A DNA stretch of 64,000 nt from the NCBI GenBank assembly GCA_026182355.1, contig JAPFBL010000226.1, positions 627,501-691,500 of the forward strand, given 5' to 3'. Both the position numbers and the translations under genes were made by a program. Below are positions 47,001-49,145 of the stretch, piece after piece. Under the pieces are notes generated by a model, which saw nothing but the letters and a program-made list of their open reading frames with translations, had not been told where the DNA came from and did no database searches. Within the stretch, counting starts at the first letter, position 1. The number at the start of each line of letters is the position of its first letter. Source of the DNA: Hermatobates lingyangjiaoensis (Eukaryota > Arthropoda > Insecta > Hemiptera > Hermatobatidae).

Positions 47001-49128
47001 CTCTATCTCAAAAAGTCAGAAAACCAAAATACATACAATACAAACAAGGAGGGGTTCCGCGGTGCTTCGATGCCGGCAAAAGCCAACTTACCATCCCTTA
47101 TTATTTGTAATAGTTTCTTCAATGTAACATCATTTAATTCAGGGGTTCTCATTGAGGTCCACGATACGTACTTAAGAAGTTTATTCCATATTTAAGTTCA
47201 TTATCCATATATCATAGCGAAAGATATGTAAGCAATGCAGTGGACTGACAGTCATAATATCCAAACATTAACACATCAAATACAACGTTATCATTAGTTT
47301 TGTCATAGATCAAATATTTTAAATTGGTATATAACTCTTTTCTATGCTCTAATAAAATTTTAATTTTTTTTACAAATCATTTATAGAATATCAATAATGA
47401 TACCTTGTTGTTTTCAACATTTTATTCAAAAATAAAAATATTTTTATTTTTTTATATACCTACAATAAATTTATTTCGAAAGTTTACATATTTCATCATA
47501 AAAGGTCCCCAGATGATGAAATATCTTTCAGGAGGTCCACAGACTTTTGAAAAGCATGATTTAATTTATTGTTGTTTTATTAAATTGTATAACAAAATAT
47601 TTATATTTTTCTATAAACTAAGTCTGTTTTTAACTTGTAAACGTGCTATGTTACCTTTGTGGACATATTACTACCACAGAAAACAACCAATAGCAAGAGC
47701 AAAGGTTGTTTTATTTGATACTTAAGAAAAGCAAAATTTTAAAGGTTCATATTTTGGCAATTATTGTTTGTTATAACCATCAACTGGTCAGTAATGCTTT
47801 AAAGAGAATTTCAATTTTAGCTCTAATTTCGATTGTGGTAATATACACTCATAGCGTATTTACGCATTTATACTATTCAGGGGCGAAAGTGTTGCGGGAT
47901 TTACATTTACACCTTGCTCAAATTTACGAAGTGTATCCCGAACTATAGTATGTTGAAACATTGCTCCCTGTTAGACGAGTTAGGTTAAACAATATCATAT
48001 GTGGTAAGAACTTGGATGTGTGACAGGACAAGGTTTGGGCGGCGCCCCCAGTAAGTCGTTCGCACATGGTTTAAATAGACACCGAAGAATGAATCATTCA
48101 TTCTTTGGACCCTTGTAAAGCCCAAAAGAAATGAACCCTCTGTAAGAGTGGGGAATGGGAAAAGTTTACTTGAGTAGGTATCTTTAACGAGTACCCAATG
48201 TTGTTCAGGTTAGGAGCAACAGCTTTACAAAGTAACCAAGAAACAGATACAACAATTTTTAACCGCTCACATAGATTTATAAGAAAATGGCAAAGTTCCG
48301 AACCTACAGAATCACAGAAAGGAGTAGATTAGGGTTTCTCAACATATGGCACATGACTAAAATTAGCTATAACCAACTTCCTATTAGGACACAGACTTTT
48401 TCTATTTTTACTAAAACTAAAAAACTTTTGGGAACTTAACGTTCATAAATTTGACAGAAATATGTATTTTTAACTTACCAATTTTTGACAGAAAAAATGA
48501 AATTTAGCAAACATTCAATTTGTAAGTAAATTATTTTTTTCCAATGCCTTAACTTGTTCTGAATAAATACAATCTATATTGCTTATATTCCTTGTTCTGA
48601 ACAAATATAGATCTCAATATTTTTATACTGTATAAACTGCAACTCCTTATAACTACCAATAGTTTTATTTATATAAAAGTTGGCGATGAAATACACTTTA
48701 AACAGCAGTGGTTTAAAATCACTAGCAGTTTGGGCACGACAAAGATGTTTTCAAAGGGATGCTTACCTATATTTTACCTTTATTGAGTAAGGTATGGAAG
48801 AAGATTGTAATTCTTTCAACCATAATCACTTTATGGACTACACAAAAGTTCTGAGTTAAAAGTGAGGCATGATCTAAAAAAGTTGAGGAACCTTGGACAC
48901 CTCATCTTAAAGTGCAGACTTAGAGAAATGTCATTTTACAAGCCGTAAAAAAAATGGTTCATCAAGATATTACCTGATAAAATAATCGTGAAGAAAGTCA
49001 TGGTGTTCATCTAACCAGGCCTCGACAGTTGCGTGCTCCTGGTCATAATGATGTCTTCTGGGGGCGGGCGAGCTGGGGGCGGCGGGAGAGGCGGACTGCT
49101 GCTCCGGACCCCACCGCTCCGCCGTCAT
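1632..49128 (-). CDS. Pde6: Pde6-like cGMP-specific 3',5'-cyclic phosphodiesterase (PDE5/6 family), 20 coding exons joined
   Basis: Hydrolyses cGMP to 5'-GMP, ending cGMP signalling; expected cytosolic, probably a dimer through its GAF domains. Twenty exons with GT-AG borders and consistent phases give 919 residues (human PDE5A is 875). Order: N-terminal region with PKG-type site RKVS (Ser94); GAF-A about 150-385; GAF-B about 390-570; HD catalytic domain about 600-880. Both GAFs keep the NK-x5-F-x3-DE motif (346-358 and 528-540). Catalytic residues by family comparison: His660 (proton donor, YHNWRHAF), metal ligands His664, His700, Asp701 and Asp811, purine-binding Gln864 and clamp Phe867. 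All sit at a constant offset of 47 from the human PDE5A numbers I remember, so the domain has no net indel. PDE11 was considered; residues such as DLMNREK, VPSAQ and HHHFDQC fit PDE5/6 better. Exons: 48974-49128, 41907-42192, 33491-33819, 29896-30046, 23514-23621, 23293-23430, 20390-20500, 18819-18916, 16464-16527, 16260-16394, 15367-15467, 14257-14356, 13826-14080, 10716-10825, 9974-10061, 8257-8357, 6915-7056, 5172-5246, 5012-5095, 1632-1760. Confidence 0.96.
2046..2312 (+). repeat. tRNA-derived SINE, tail type A
   Basis: It starts with an A-box-like AGCCCAGTGG, then a B-box-like GGTTCAATACCC, followed by the body shared by all copies (GTCGTCC, AAAGGACGTTAAGC, CCCGAGCCTGTAC, CTCGTTAAAGAT). 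The type A tail (GTGTGGTATCA, AAGGGCCCA, ending CAACCT) is present. Copy is diverged. Confidence 0.8.
3068..3305 (+). repeat. tRNA-derived SINE, 5'-truncated, tail type B
   Basis: It begins near the B box (GGGTCGATCCCC) and carries the common body. It ends with the type B tail: GATCAAAACAAAAAGCCG, a degenerate GACTGATGTTATCA, then AGGAGATCAG. The A box is missing. Confidence 0.8.
3306..5011. other. Intron 19 remainder, nothing recognised
   Basis: AT-rich intron DNA between the SINEs and exon 19. The 91-codon open frame at 3415-3690 on the plus strand shows no domain and no splice context, and I treat it as chance. Confidence 0.5.
5012..5095 (-). CDS. Pde6: Pde6 coding exon 19 (purine-binding glutamine)
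   Basis: Encodes residues 850-877: [20 protein letters not shown] then SICLPIYQ. Gln864 in MQVEF is the invariant purine-binding glutamine and Phe867 the hydrophobic clamp. DLMNREK is typical of PDE5/6 rather than PDE11. Phase 0 at both ends. Confidence 0.97.
5172..5246 (-). CDS. Pde6: Pde6 coding exon 18 (catalytic domain)
   Basis: Encodes residues 825-849, [20 protein letters not shown] then NITPI. The EFFEQGD block is invariant in this family. A 76-bp intron separates it from exon 19. Acceptor CAG|GTGGCA and donor ATA|GTAAGG, phase 0. Confidence 0.96.
5700..5835. repeat. Foldback unit, GGTTTTAAATAA family (degenerate)
   Basis: A left arm (TTTATTTAAAACCTTTTTCA at about 5705) and its complement (TGAAAAAGGTTTTAAATAAA at about 5811) enclose about 90 bp. 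The same arms occur at 15129-15280 and 29105-29345, where they sit next to CGAAACGTTGG. Inside Pde6 intron 17. Confidence 0.65.
5840..5894. repeat. 26-bp hairpin inverted repeat
   Basis: Arms 5840-5865 and 5869-5894 pair with a single mismatch around a 3-nt loop (CCG). The arm begins CGCACTTGTGAAG. Part of the larger repeat at 5840-6040. Confidence 0.85.
5919..5942 (+). ncRNA. Hammerhead-ribozyme-like motif, palindromic AATT stem III
   Basis: CTGATGA (5919-5925) is followed by a short stem II region (CCGTTCAACC), GAAA and ATTA. The AATT between GAA and the cleavage position (A at 5943) is self-complementary. Flanking CTCTC and GAGAC can form a 4-bp stem I. Stem II itself is weak, so activity is doubtful. 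Confidence 0.45.
6100..6262 (+). repeat. AATTAGAGAC-family repeat, diverged copy
   Basis: It resembles the 5840-6045 unit: CACTTGCGAAGCCAAGG against CACTTGTGAAGCGAAGG, then CTCTTGATGGCTGCTGAACC and AAAATTAGACAC. The core is damaged (TTGATGG for CTGATGA). Confidence 0.6.
6915..7056 (-). CDS. Pde6: Pde6 coding exon 17 (catalytic domain, metal-ligand Asp)
   Basis: Encodes residues 778-824, [16 protein letters not shown] to [17 protein letters not shown]. Asp811 in [11 protein letters not shown] is the fourth metal ligand. The open frame runs on into both flanking introns, but splice sites GCAG|GAAG and AGG|GTAAAC define the exon. Confidence 0.96.
7057..8256. other. Intron 16, small hairpin only
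   Basis: AT-rich intron. The only structure seen is a perfect 16-bp hairpin at about 7133-7174 (AAATGTTACTATTTGA and its complement with a 9-nt loop). No element family is recognised. Confidence 0.5.
8257..8357 (-). CDS. Pde6: Pde6 coding exon 16 (catalytic domain)
   Basis: Encodes residues 744-776 and part of Arg777: [20 protein letters not shown] then [13 protein letters not shown]. The [10 protein letters not shown] helix is a standard family landmark. Phase 0 entry; the donor CAG|GTAAAC splits the Arg codon. Confidence 0.96.
8358..9776. other. Intron 15 left part, GC-richer patch of unknown origin
   Basis: Mostly AT-rich. About 8640-8760 is GC-richer, with two small hairpins (ACACCAATGCGGTGT and CTCCCGTCGGGAG), and a run of ten or more C sits at 8829-8840. 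It looks like a remnant of an unrecognised repeat. Confidence 0.4.
9777..9851. repeat. 75-nt near-perfect hairpin (short MITE or miRNA-like)
   Basis: The arms, about 30 nt each (starting ATATTAGAAATAG and ending CTATTTCTAATAT), pair with one single-base bulge and one mismatch that is a G:U in one strand's RNA. The loop is 14 nt (9807-9820). It lies in intron 15, 123 bp downstream of exon 15 in gene direction. Size and pairing fit a precursor miRNA as well as a tiny MITE. Confidence 0.6.
9974..10061 (-). CDS. Pde6: Pde6 coding exon 15 (catalytic domain)
   Basis: Encodes residues 715-743, [20 protein letters not shown] then [17 protein letters not shown] is an invariant helix of PDE5/6-type catalytic domains. 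The acceptor AAAG ends at 10062 and the donor CAG|GTATA starts at 9973. Confidence 0.96.
10716..10825 (-). CDS. Pde6: Pde6 coding exon 14 (catalytic domain, HD motif)
   Basis: Encodes residues 678-713 and part of Lys714: [20 protein letters not shown] then [16 protein letters not shown]. His700 and Asp701 of HDLDHRG are metal ligands of the binuclear Zn/Mg centre. The insect-type ATQWW segment replaces the vertebrate sequence here. The donor is AA|GTATG. Confidence 0.97.
10826..13825. other. Intron 13, no element recognised
   Basis: A 3-kb intron, AT-rich. Two somewhat GC-richer patches (about 12090-12370 and 13230-13390) have no recognisable coding or repeat motif. The open frame at 12159-12365 is hydrophobic at its start but matches nothing I know. 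Confidence 0.45.
13826..14080 (-). CDS. Pde6: Pde6 coding exon 13 (catalytic domain, first HD motif)
   Basis: Encodes residues 593-677, the largest catalytic exon. It includes [32 protein letters not shown] and the phosphodiesterase signature start [16 protein letters not shown]. His660 is the proton-donor position and His664 the first metal ligand. Phase 0 at both ends; the donor is ACT|GTTAGT. Confidence 0.97.
14257..14356 (-). CDS. Pde6: Pde6 coding exon 12 (entry to catalytic domain)
   Basis: Encodes residues 560-592: [20 protein letters not shown] then [13 protein letters not shown]. This is the strongly conserved LSYHA block that links GAF-B to the catalytic domain. The acceptor ends at 14357, only about 45 bp from a Penelope-like fragment on the opposite strand, so little intron separates that fragment from the exon. 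Confidence 0.96.
14405..14910 (+). mobile_element. Penelope-like element 3' fragment (GIY-YIG C-terminus and 3' region)
   Basis: Positions 14420-14689 read [20 protein letters not shown] then ERRPNINHQ, the typical segment after the GIY-YIG nuclease of Penelope-like elements (basic, ILEAL-I, P-IN-Q). A hammerhead-like core follows at 14869-14898 in the same direction. It lies antisense to Pde6 in intron 11, close to exon 12. Confidence 0.6.
14869..14898 (+). ncRNA. Hammerhead-like motif in Penelope-like 3' region (ACGT stem III)
   Basis: CTGATGA (14869-14875), then stem II GGTCA-ATGA-TGACT (with one G:U), then GAAACGTA. ACGT is self-complementary, so stem III would be a single C-G pair in a monomer and a 4-bp duplex in a dimer. 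The predicted cleavage is after GTA. Confidence 0.55.
15129..15280 (-). repeat. GGTTTTAAATAA-family repeat, single arm
   Basis: It shares CGGGACTCGGTCAG, CCAACGTTTCGG, TTTATTTAAAACC, ATAGGCAGAAGTATAAAT and AACTAAGTATTACAT with 29105-29360. On the minus strand it reads AAGGTTTTAAATAAAAACCG then AAACGTTGG. Here there is one arm only, no foldback. Confidence 0.7.
15367..15467 (-). CDS. Pde6: Pde6 coding exon 11 (GAF-B end)
   Basis: Encodes residues 526-558 and part of Met559. [17 protein letters not shown] holds an intact NK-x5-F-x3-DE motif (528-540), and [16 protein letters not shown] is the closing GAF helix. The donor AT|GTAAGT splits the Met codon. It is clearly homologous to the PDE5 family segment ending NTQMYE. 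Confidence 0.96.
15754..16066 (+). repeat. tRNA-derived SINE, full length, tail type A
   Basis: Head GGTAGCCCAGTGATTGCCTC, a degenerate B box, the common body (TCGAGGAAGACGTTAAG, CTCGTTAAAGATCCCTACTC), then the type A tail ending GCCACTGCAACCTAAC. In Pde6 intron 10. Confidence 0.85.
16260..16394 (-). CDS. Pde6: Pde6 coding exon 10 (GAF-B)
   Basis: Encodes residues 481-525, [20 protein letters not shown] through [15 protein letters not shown] to GVIQ. It is the GAF-B counterpart of exons 4-5. Phase 0 at both ends; the donor is CAG|GTATTA. Confidence 0.96.
16464..16527 (-). CDS. Pde6: Pde6 coding exon 9 (GAF-B), 64-bp exon
   Basis: Encodes residues 460-480, [20 protein letters not shown] plus E, with the first base completing Ser459. 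This is the GAF-B loop and helix that precedes the [13 protein letters not shown] block. The acceptor CATGCAG ends at 16528 and the donor GAG|GTAACA starts at 16463. Only 69 bp separate it from exon 10, the shortest intron of the gene. Confidence 0.94.
17120..17945 (-). mobile_element. Truncated Penelope-like element bounded by about 120-bp inverted repeats
   Basis: The left arm (TATATGATGTAATTTTTTTG, then GTTGAGGTCTAATAATTTGA) and the right arm at about 17815-17945 are near-perfect complements. Between them, on the minus strand, 17791-17603 encodes [23 protein letters not shown] and a diverged [13 protein letters not shown]. This matches the C-terminus after the GIY-YIG nuclease of Penelope-like elements. 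The arms carry hammerhead-like segments (CTGAAGATGACATAA, TATGTCAAAAC). An (AT)n tract borders it. Confidence 0.7.
17943..18034 (-). repeat. GATCAAACCACAA-family unit (single arm) with hammerhead-like core
   Basis: Minus-strand order: TCAGTTGGGTTTTTGACT, CTGACGAAGACCG, CTTGTTACGGTTGAAAG, ATCTTAGTC, then TTGTGGTTTGATC ending in (AT)n. The hammerhead-like core is at 17982-18016. (AT)n tracts lie on both sides. Confidence 0.8.
17982..18016 (-). ncRNA. Hammerhead-like motif, AGATCT stem III
   Basis: CTGACGA, stem II ACCG/CGGT, GAAAGATCTT, then AGTC. AGATCT is a perfect palindrome. Flanking GACT and AGTC form a 4-bp stem I. Same core as in the copies at 27971, 52436, 62569 and 62738. Confidence 0.6.
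18819..18916 (-). CDS. Pde6: Pde6 coding exon 8 (GAF-B), short exon
   Basis: Encodes residues 427-458 and two bases of Ser459: [20 protein letters not shown] then [13 protein letters not shown] found it by searching intron DNA for the GAF-B strand that must join CQRVQ to PFESRFP. It has a good acceptor (TTCTTAG) and a donor AAG|GTGACA, and its phase matches both neighbours exactly. It is too short to stand out as an open reading frame. Confidence 0.93.
19420..19695 (+). mobile_element. Possible Helitron-type 3' terminus
   Basis: The sequence ends GAGCGAAACCGGGACGATCT then GCTAG followed by T, the usual form of animal Helitron 3' ends (GC-rich segment, then CTAG with T as the next base). The 5' end is not identified, so the start given is arbitrary. 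Intron 7. Confidence 0.4.
20147..20245 (+). repeat. Two-copy tandem duplication, about 55 bp
   Basis: ATGACTCAGTATCAAATTATTTTCTAAACCCTTCTA-like units occur twice (20149 and 20201 starts) with small differences. A local inverted repeat (GTTCTAGTG / CACTAGAAC) lies just before, at about 20050-20075. Confidence 0.65.
20390..20500 (-). CDS. Pde6: Pde6 coding exon 7 (linker helix and start of GAF-B)
   Basis: Encodes residues 390-426, [18 protein letters not shown] to LIQCQRVQ. This continues the helix between the two GAF domains and opens GAF-B. From memory the block is near identical to insect Pde6. It is flanked by CAG|GTA at the acceptor and CAG|GTTTGT at the donor, phase 0. Confidence 0.95.
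20501..22196. other. Intron 6 left part, nothing recognised
   Basis: AT-rich intron DNA without visible element ends, SINE body or foldback arms. The minus-strand open frame at 21096-21284 has no recognisable features. Confidence 0.45.
22197..22256. repeat. 24-bp imperfect hairpin
   Basis: AAGTCCTTAGATACTGACTA and AGGACT pair with AAGTCCTTAGTCAGTA and TAAGGACT across a short loop, with a two-base bulge. No relative was seen elsewhere in the window. Confidence 0.6.
22800..22832 (-). ncRNA. Hammerhead-like motif, ACGCGT stem III (left arm)
   Basis: On the minus strand this arm reads CTGATGA, GAACAC-AAA-GTGTTC and GAAACGCGTT. It is the mirror copy of the right-arm motif. Confidence 0.6.
22905..22937 (+). 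ncRNA. Hammerhead-like motif, ACGCGT stem III (right arm)
   Basis: CTGATGA (22905-22911), a 6-bp stem II GAACAC/GTGTTC, GAA, then the palindrome ACGCGT and T as the predicted cleavage base. TTC before the core can pair with GAA after the cut as stem I. Stem I is short, so self-cleavage would need a dimer or tertiary help. Confidence 0.6.
23293..23430 (-). CDS. Pde6: Pde6 coding exon 6 (GAF-A end, connecting helix)
   Basis: Encodes residues 344-389. It starts [16 protein letters not shown], which is the complete NK-x5-F-x3-DE motif (Asn346, Lys347, Phe353, Asp357, Glu358) required for cGMP-binding GAF domains. It ends in the long connecting helix [16 protein letters not shown] that continues into GAF-B. 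Phase 0 at both ends. Confidence 0.96.
23514..23621 (-). CDS. Pde6: Pde6 coding exon 5 (GAF-A)
   Basis: Encodes residues 308-343, [16 protein letters not shown] through LLCMPIKD to EVIGVAQ. The D-x-RF and TGYKT-x3-LLCMPI blocks are hallmark GAF positions that line the nucleotide pocket. It lies 83 bp from exon 6, one of the three shortest introns of the gene. Phase 0 at both ends. Confidence 0.96.
23622..27925. other. Intron 4 right part, no firm element
   Basis: AT-rich. About 25130-25400 is less AT-rich, with a pyrimidine-rich run and AGTG|GTAAGTG that looks like a plus-strand splice donor. About 24690-24830 is another GC-richer patch. A long AT inverted repeat lies near 26740-26815. No protein motif was recognised. 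Confidence 0.4.
27926..27952. repeat. (AT)n microsatellite
   Basis: A perfect TA/AT dinucleotide run directly abutting the foldback-family unit at 27953. Confidence 0.9.
27953..28044 (+). repeat. GATCAAACCACAA-family unit, plus orientation, with hammerhead-like core
   Basis: GTCAGGGTTTTTGACTCTGA, then the core at 27971-28005, TTAGTCTTGC, CATTTTCTTATTGTGGTTTG and ATC, ending in (AT)n. It is bounded by AT microsatellites on both sides. Confidence 0.8.
27971..28005 (+). ncRNA. Hammerhead-like motif, AGATCT stem III
   Basis: CTGACGA, ACCG-CTTGTTA-CGGT as stem II, then GAAAGATCTT. The preceding GACT pairs with AGTC after the predicted cut. The core is intact. Confidence 0.6.
28058..28533. mobile_element. 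Penelope-like 3' segment arranged as a 475-bp foldback
   Basis: Arms of about 230 nt (CTAGGAGGTCTCAGAGCTTA at the left, its complement at the right) meet near 28295. The right arm encodes, on the plus strand, [20 protein letters not shown], the segment that ends Penelope-like GIY-YIG nucleases, then a Pro/Thr-rich stretch. The left arm is a reversed copy. Confidence 0.65.
28560..28650. repeat. GATCAAACCACAA-family unit, internally deleted
   Basis: Only outer parts remain: AAGATTTCACATAAACACGTG, AATCAATGGTTAAACCA, then CCATTCTTATTGTGGTTTAA and TCATTGATTG. (AC)n and (AT)n runs follow to about 28685. Confidence 0.7.
28830..29107. repeat. Foldback element, GACATAAATATATGTC family
   Basis: The left arm (TCACAGGTTTTGAGATTTTT, TGGTCTGGATATTAG, CACCAACGTTTCGACATAT) and a diverged complementary right arm of about 120 nt enclose a short spacer near 28970. 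The left arm, read on the minus strand, carries a hammerhead-like core; the right-arm core is damaged (AAAAC for GAAAC). Confidence 0.8.
28902..28933 (-). ncRNA. Hammerhead-like motif, ACGT stem III
   Basis: CTGAGGA fits the consensus CTGANGA. Stem II is GACATA/TATGTC, then GAAACGTT. ACGT is palindromic. GCC before the core pairs with GGT after the cut (including one G:U). Confidence 0.55.
29105..29365. repeat. Foldback element, GGTTTTAAATAA family, about 105-bp arms
   Basis: TTTCGGTCTTTATTTAAAAC opens the left arm and GTTTTAAATAAAGACCGAAA closes the right. The spacer is only about 10 nt (CCACATGATA). It continues with CGTTGGTAATGAG and CTGACCGAGTCCCGATAA, then (AT)n to about 29405. The core before GAAACGTTGG is degenerate (CTATGAA). 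Confidence 0.8.
29896..30046 (-). CDS. Pde6: Pde6 coding exon 4 (GAF-A)
   Basis: Encodes residues 258-307, from CLVSKLFDV to the [11 protein letters not shown] block, with [11 protein letters not shown] in between. Its first base completes Arg257. These are typical cGMP-binding GAF-A core strands of PDE5/6. The acceptor CAG ends at 30047 and the donor GTATGA starts at 29895. Confidence 0.95.
30361..30485 (+). repeat. Degenerate tRNA-derived SINE fragment
   Basis: GCTTCTGAGCGCCCGTACACGG resembles the SINE head, and TCGTTAAAGATTATCTACTC, AACTTGACAG, then CAAATTTTTTGG resemble the body. Strongly diverged. Confidence 0.4.
31271..31535 (+). repeat. tRNA-derived SINE, tail type B (short)
   Basis: Head GGGCCAGGTTAATTCAGTAG, degenerate B box GTTCAATCCCC, well-preserved body (GAGAGGACGTTAAGCCGTCG, CCCGAGCCTGTACGATGTCA), and a tail with GATCAAACAAAAC. 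Confidence 0.85.
31536..33490. other. Intron 3 right part, possible second SINE head
   Basis: AT-rich. At about 32570, GTGTGGTCTAGTGGTAAG resembles a tRNA A box, followed by GC-richer sequence to about 32760; this might be a different degraded SINE. Nothing else is recognised. Confidence 0.35.
33491..33819 (-). CDS. Pde6: Pde6 coding exon 3 (start of GAF-A with proline-rich insertion)
   Basis: Encodes residues 148-256 and part of Arg257. The first 38 residues ([30 protein letters not shown]) are the GAF-A start. About 70 residues follow that human PDE5A lacks, rich in Pro and Ser ([21 protein letters not shown]) and probably a disordered surface loop. GAF-A resumes in exon 4 with CLVSKLFDV. 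The exon is GC-rich in an AT-rich setting. Two in-phase donors lie 12 nt apart, at 33490-33489 and 33502-33501; the second would remove four residues. Confidence 0.9.
33523..33542 (+). other. Strong G-quadruplex motif in exon 3 (template strand)
   Basis: Four G runs (6, 4, 3 and 4 bases) are separated by single-base loops T, T and A. They lie on the plus strand, opposite the coding strand that specifies PPTPPPTP. It is the clearest G4-type tract I noticed in an otherwise AT-rich window. Confidence 0.75.
34143..34335. repeat. GATCAAACCACAA-family foldback
   Basis: Left arm AAGATTTCACATAAACACGTG, GATCAAACCACAATATGAAA and TAAGATCTTTCAA; right arm CTGACGAAGACCGC, AAAGATCTTAGTC and CATATTGTGGTTTG. 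An (AT)n tract is on the left. The right-arm core has AAAA for GAAA. Confidence 0.8.
34690..35110 (-). mobile_element. Jockey-like LINE reverse transcriptase C-terminal fragment
   Basis: Minus strand 35015-34797 reads [20 protein letters not shown] then [12 protein letters not shown]. This is the P-x-W-YG--WG---S----IQ--QSK-LR block at the end of Jockey/I-group reverse transcriptases. It is short, with no intact frame on either side. In Pde6 intron 2. Confidence 0.75.
36180..37149 (+). pseudogene. Helitron Rep/Hel helicase pseudogene
   Basis: Remnant helicase coding region. An early piece reads like a Walker-B-side segment ([10 protein letters not shown]), and the later piece contains [19 protein letters not shown], the SF1 PIF1-type motif V/VI area. 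Frameshifts and stops separate the parts, and the final conserved block (VA-SR) is lost. Confidence 0.7.
37332..37954. repeat. Foldback element nested in the Helitron, 41-bp inverted repeats
   Basis: Left arm CATACCTTGTATATCGCTGG at 37332, its complement ending at 37954, with CGACCGGTTTT at the inner side. The inner sequence at about 37640-37830 is related to 55690-55870. A damaged hammerhead-like core (TTGATGA, then AAACCGGTC) precedes the right arm. Confidence 0.8.
38373..38690 (+). repeat. tRNA-derived SINE, full length, tail type A
   Basis: AAGTTAGCTCAGTGGTTAGC is the A-box region and GGGGTTCGATCCCCACC a perfect B box. Body intact, then GTGTGGTATCACAAAGGGCC and an end CACTGCAATCTAACC. 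One of the best-preserved copies. Confidence 0.9.
38691..40635. other. Intron 2, stretch without recognised element
   Basis: AT-rich. At 39310-39350, the minus strand has CTACTGATGATACAAAACAG with a TTGTAT partner stem but GAGA instead of GAAA; this may be a decayed hammerhead-like unit. The open frames at 39010 and 39392 show no domains. Confidence 0.4.
40640..41015 (-). mobile_element. Penelope-like GIY-YIG nuclease fragment
   Basis: On the minus strand, 40858-40649 reads [20 protein letters not shown] then RASLG, then [18 protein letters not shown]. This is a GIY-YIG domain (F-IG--ST-L--R-NNHR, with the downstream H---H) with the first Tyr changed to Phe. Just upstream in another frame is [13 protein letters not shown], the Cys-rich lead-in. 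Frameshifted and dead. Confidence 0.7.
41033..41092. repeat. (AT)n microsatellite, two blocks
   Basis: Two AT runs separated by TGTAATATAAAAT, directly beside the Penelope-like fragment. Confidence 0.85.
41907..42192 (-). CDS. Pde6: Pde6 coding exon 2 (PKG site, linker to GAF-A)
   Basis: Encodes residues 53-147 ([15 protein letters not shown] to EKQIIFEL). It holds [13 protein letters not shown], the counterpart of the human PDE5A segment around Ser102 that PKG/PKA phosphorylates; here the serine is Ser94. A Gly/Ser-rich stretch precedes it and an Ala/Pro-rich stretch follows, both GC-rich. The donor must be CTT|GTCAGT (41906-41905). The nearby GTATTT would shift the frame and bring an early stop in exon 3. 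The last residues continue as [10 protein letters not shown] in exon 3. Confidence 0.93.
42193..43505. other. Intron 1 near exon 2, nothing recognised
   Basis: AT-rich sequence; no element termini seen. The minus-strand open frame 42970-43188 has no recognisable motif. Confidence 0.45.
43508..43665. repeat. GATCAAACCACAA-family short foldback
   Basis: GATCAAACCGCAATAAGAAA, AAGACTAAGATCTTTCAACCG, then a shortened right arm TTTCTTATTGTGGTTTGATC and TTATTTCACGTGTTTATGAG. The hammerhead core is deleted in the middle. Confidence 0.75.
44381..44700 (-). repeat. tRNA-derived SINE, diverged, tail type A
   Basis: On the plus strand it begins GTTAGGTTGCAGTGGTAACC and passes ACATTGGGAGTTCTAATTTT, TTAACAAGTACCTAACATCG and TTCCTCTCCGAGGAACAA, the complement of the SINE body. 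The A/B boxes are eroded. A poly(A) run lies at 44153-44175 outside it. Confidence 0.7.
45719..46022 (-). repeat. tRNA-derived SINE, full length, tail type B
   Basis: The plus strand starts CCGATCCCCTAGCATGTGAT with AACGTCAGCCG (type B tail), then the body. It ends GGGGATCGAACCCCGG (B box complement) and CACTGAGCTAACCTGGCCCA (A box complement). Very well preserved, hence probably young. Confidence 0.92.
46023..48090. other. Intron 1, mostly unrecognised
   Basis: AT-rich. A long loose inverted repeat exists: segments near 46230-46345 (TGATAACATTGTATTTGATG) and 47265-47390 (CATCAAATACAACGTTATCA) are complements. This may be a large, decayed foldback of about 1.1 kb. Confidence 0.4.
46640..46692 (+). 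mobile_element. Possible Helitron-like 3' end, weak
   Basis: CAGCAAAGCCCGGGTACAAC then AGCTA resembles Helitron 3' termini, but the final CTAG is not intact (CTAT). No 5' partner was found. Confidence 0.25.
48090..48330 (-). repeat. Strongly degenerate tRNA-derived SINE
   Basis: ACTTGAGTAGGTATCTTTAA and CGAGTACCCAATGTTGTTCA resemble the complement of the SINE body, as do later parts. Boxes are not recognisable. Confidence 0.4.
48974..49128 (-). CDS. Pde6: Pde6 coding exon 1 (start codon, N-terminus)
   Basis: Encodes residues 1-51 plus two bases of codon 52. It starts [11 protein letters not shown], passes through a Ala/Pro/Ser-rich segment, then [11 protein letters not shown], which matches the conserved PDE5-family N-terminal block. 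The ATG at 49126-49128 is the only Met before that block. The acceptor (TTCAG) ends at 49146, leaving 17 nt of 5' UTR in this exon (49129-49145). The frame stays open to the acceptor, so an upstream in-frame exon cannot be excluded. The exon is GC-rich compared with its surroundings. The donor GT is at 48973-48972. Confidence 0.9.
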
Positions 49129-49145
49129 CCTGCCCTCCTCTCTGC
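49129..49145 (-). other. Pde6: Pde6 5' UTR part of first coding exon
   Basis: Seventeen purine-rich bases lie between a good acceptor (polypyrimidine tract then CAG, ending at 49146) and the ATG. The acceptor implies at least one further upstream untranslated or coding exon, which I could not identify. The transcription start is therefore upstream of 49146, possibly outside the window. Confidence 0.6.

Noticed and set aside
47405..47948. Two plus-strand open frames with hydrophobic segments
   Set aside because: Phe/Ile/Tyr richness follows from AT-rich DNA; no family similarity seen.
1632..49128. PDE11 as identity of the gene
   Set aside because: Domain order is similar, but DLMNREK, VPSAQ, HHHFDQC and the PKG-site N-terminus fit PDE5/6 (insect Pde6) better.
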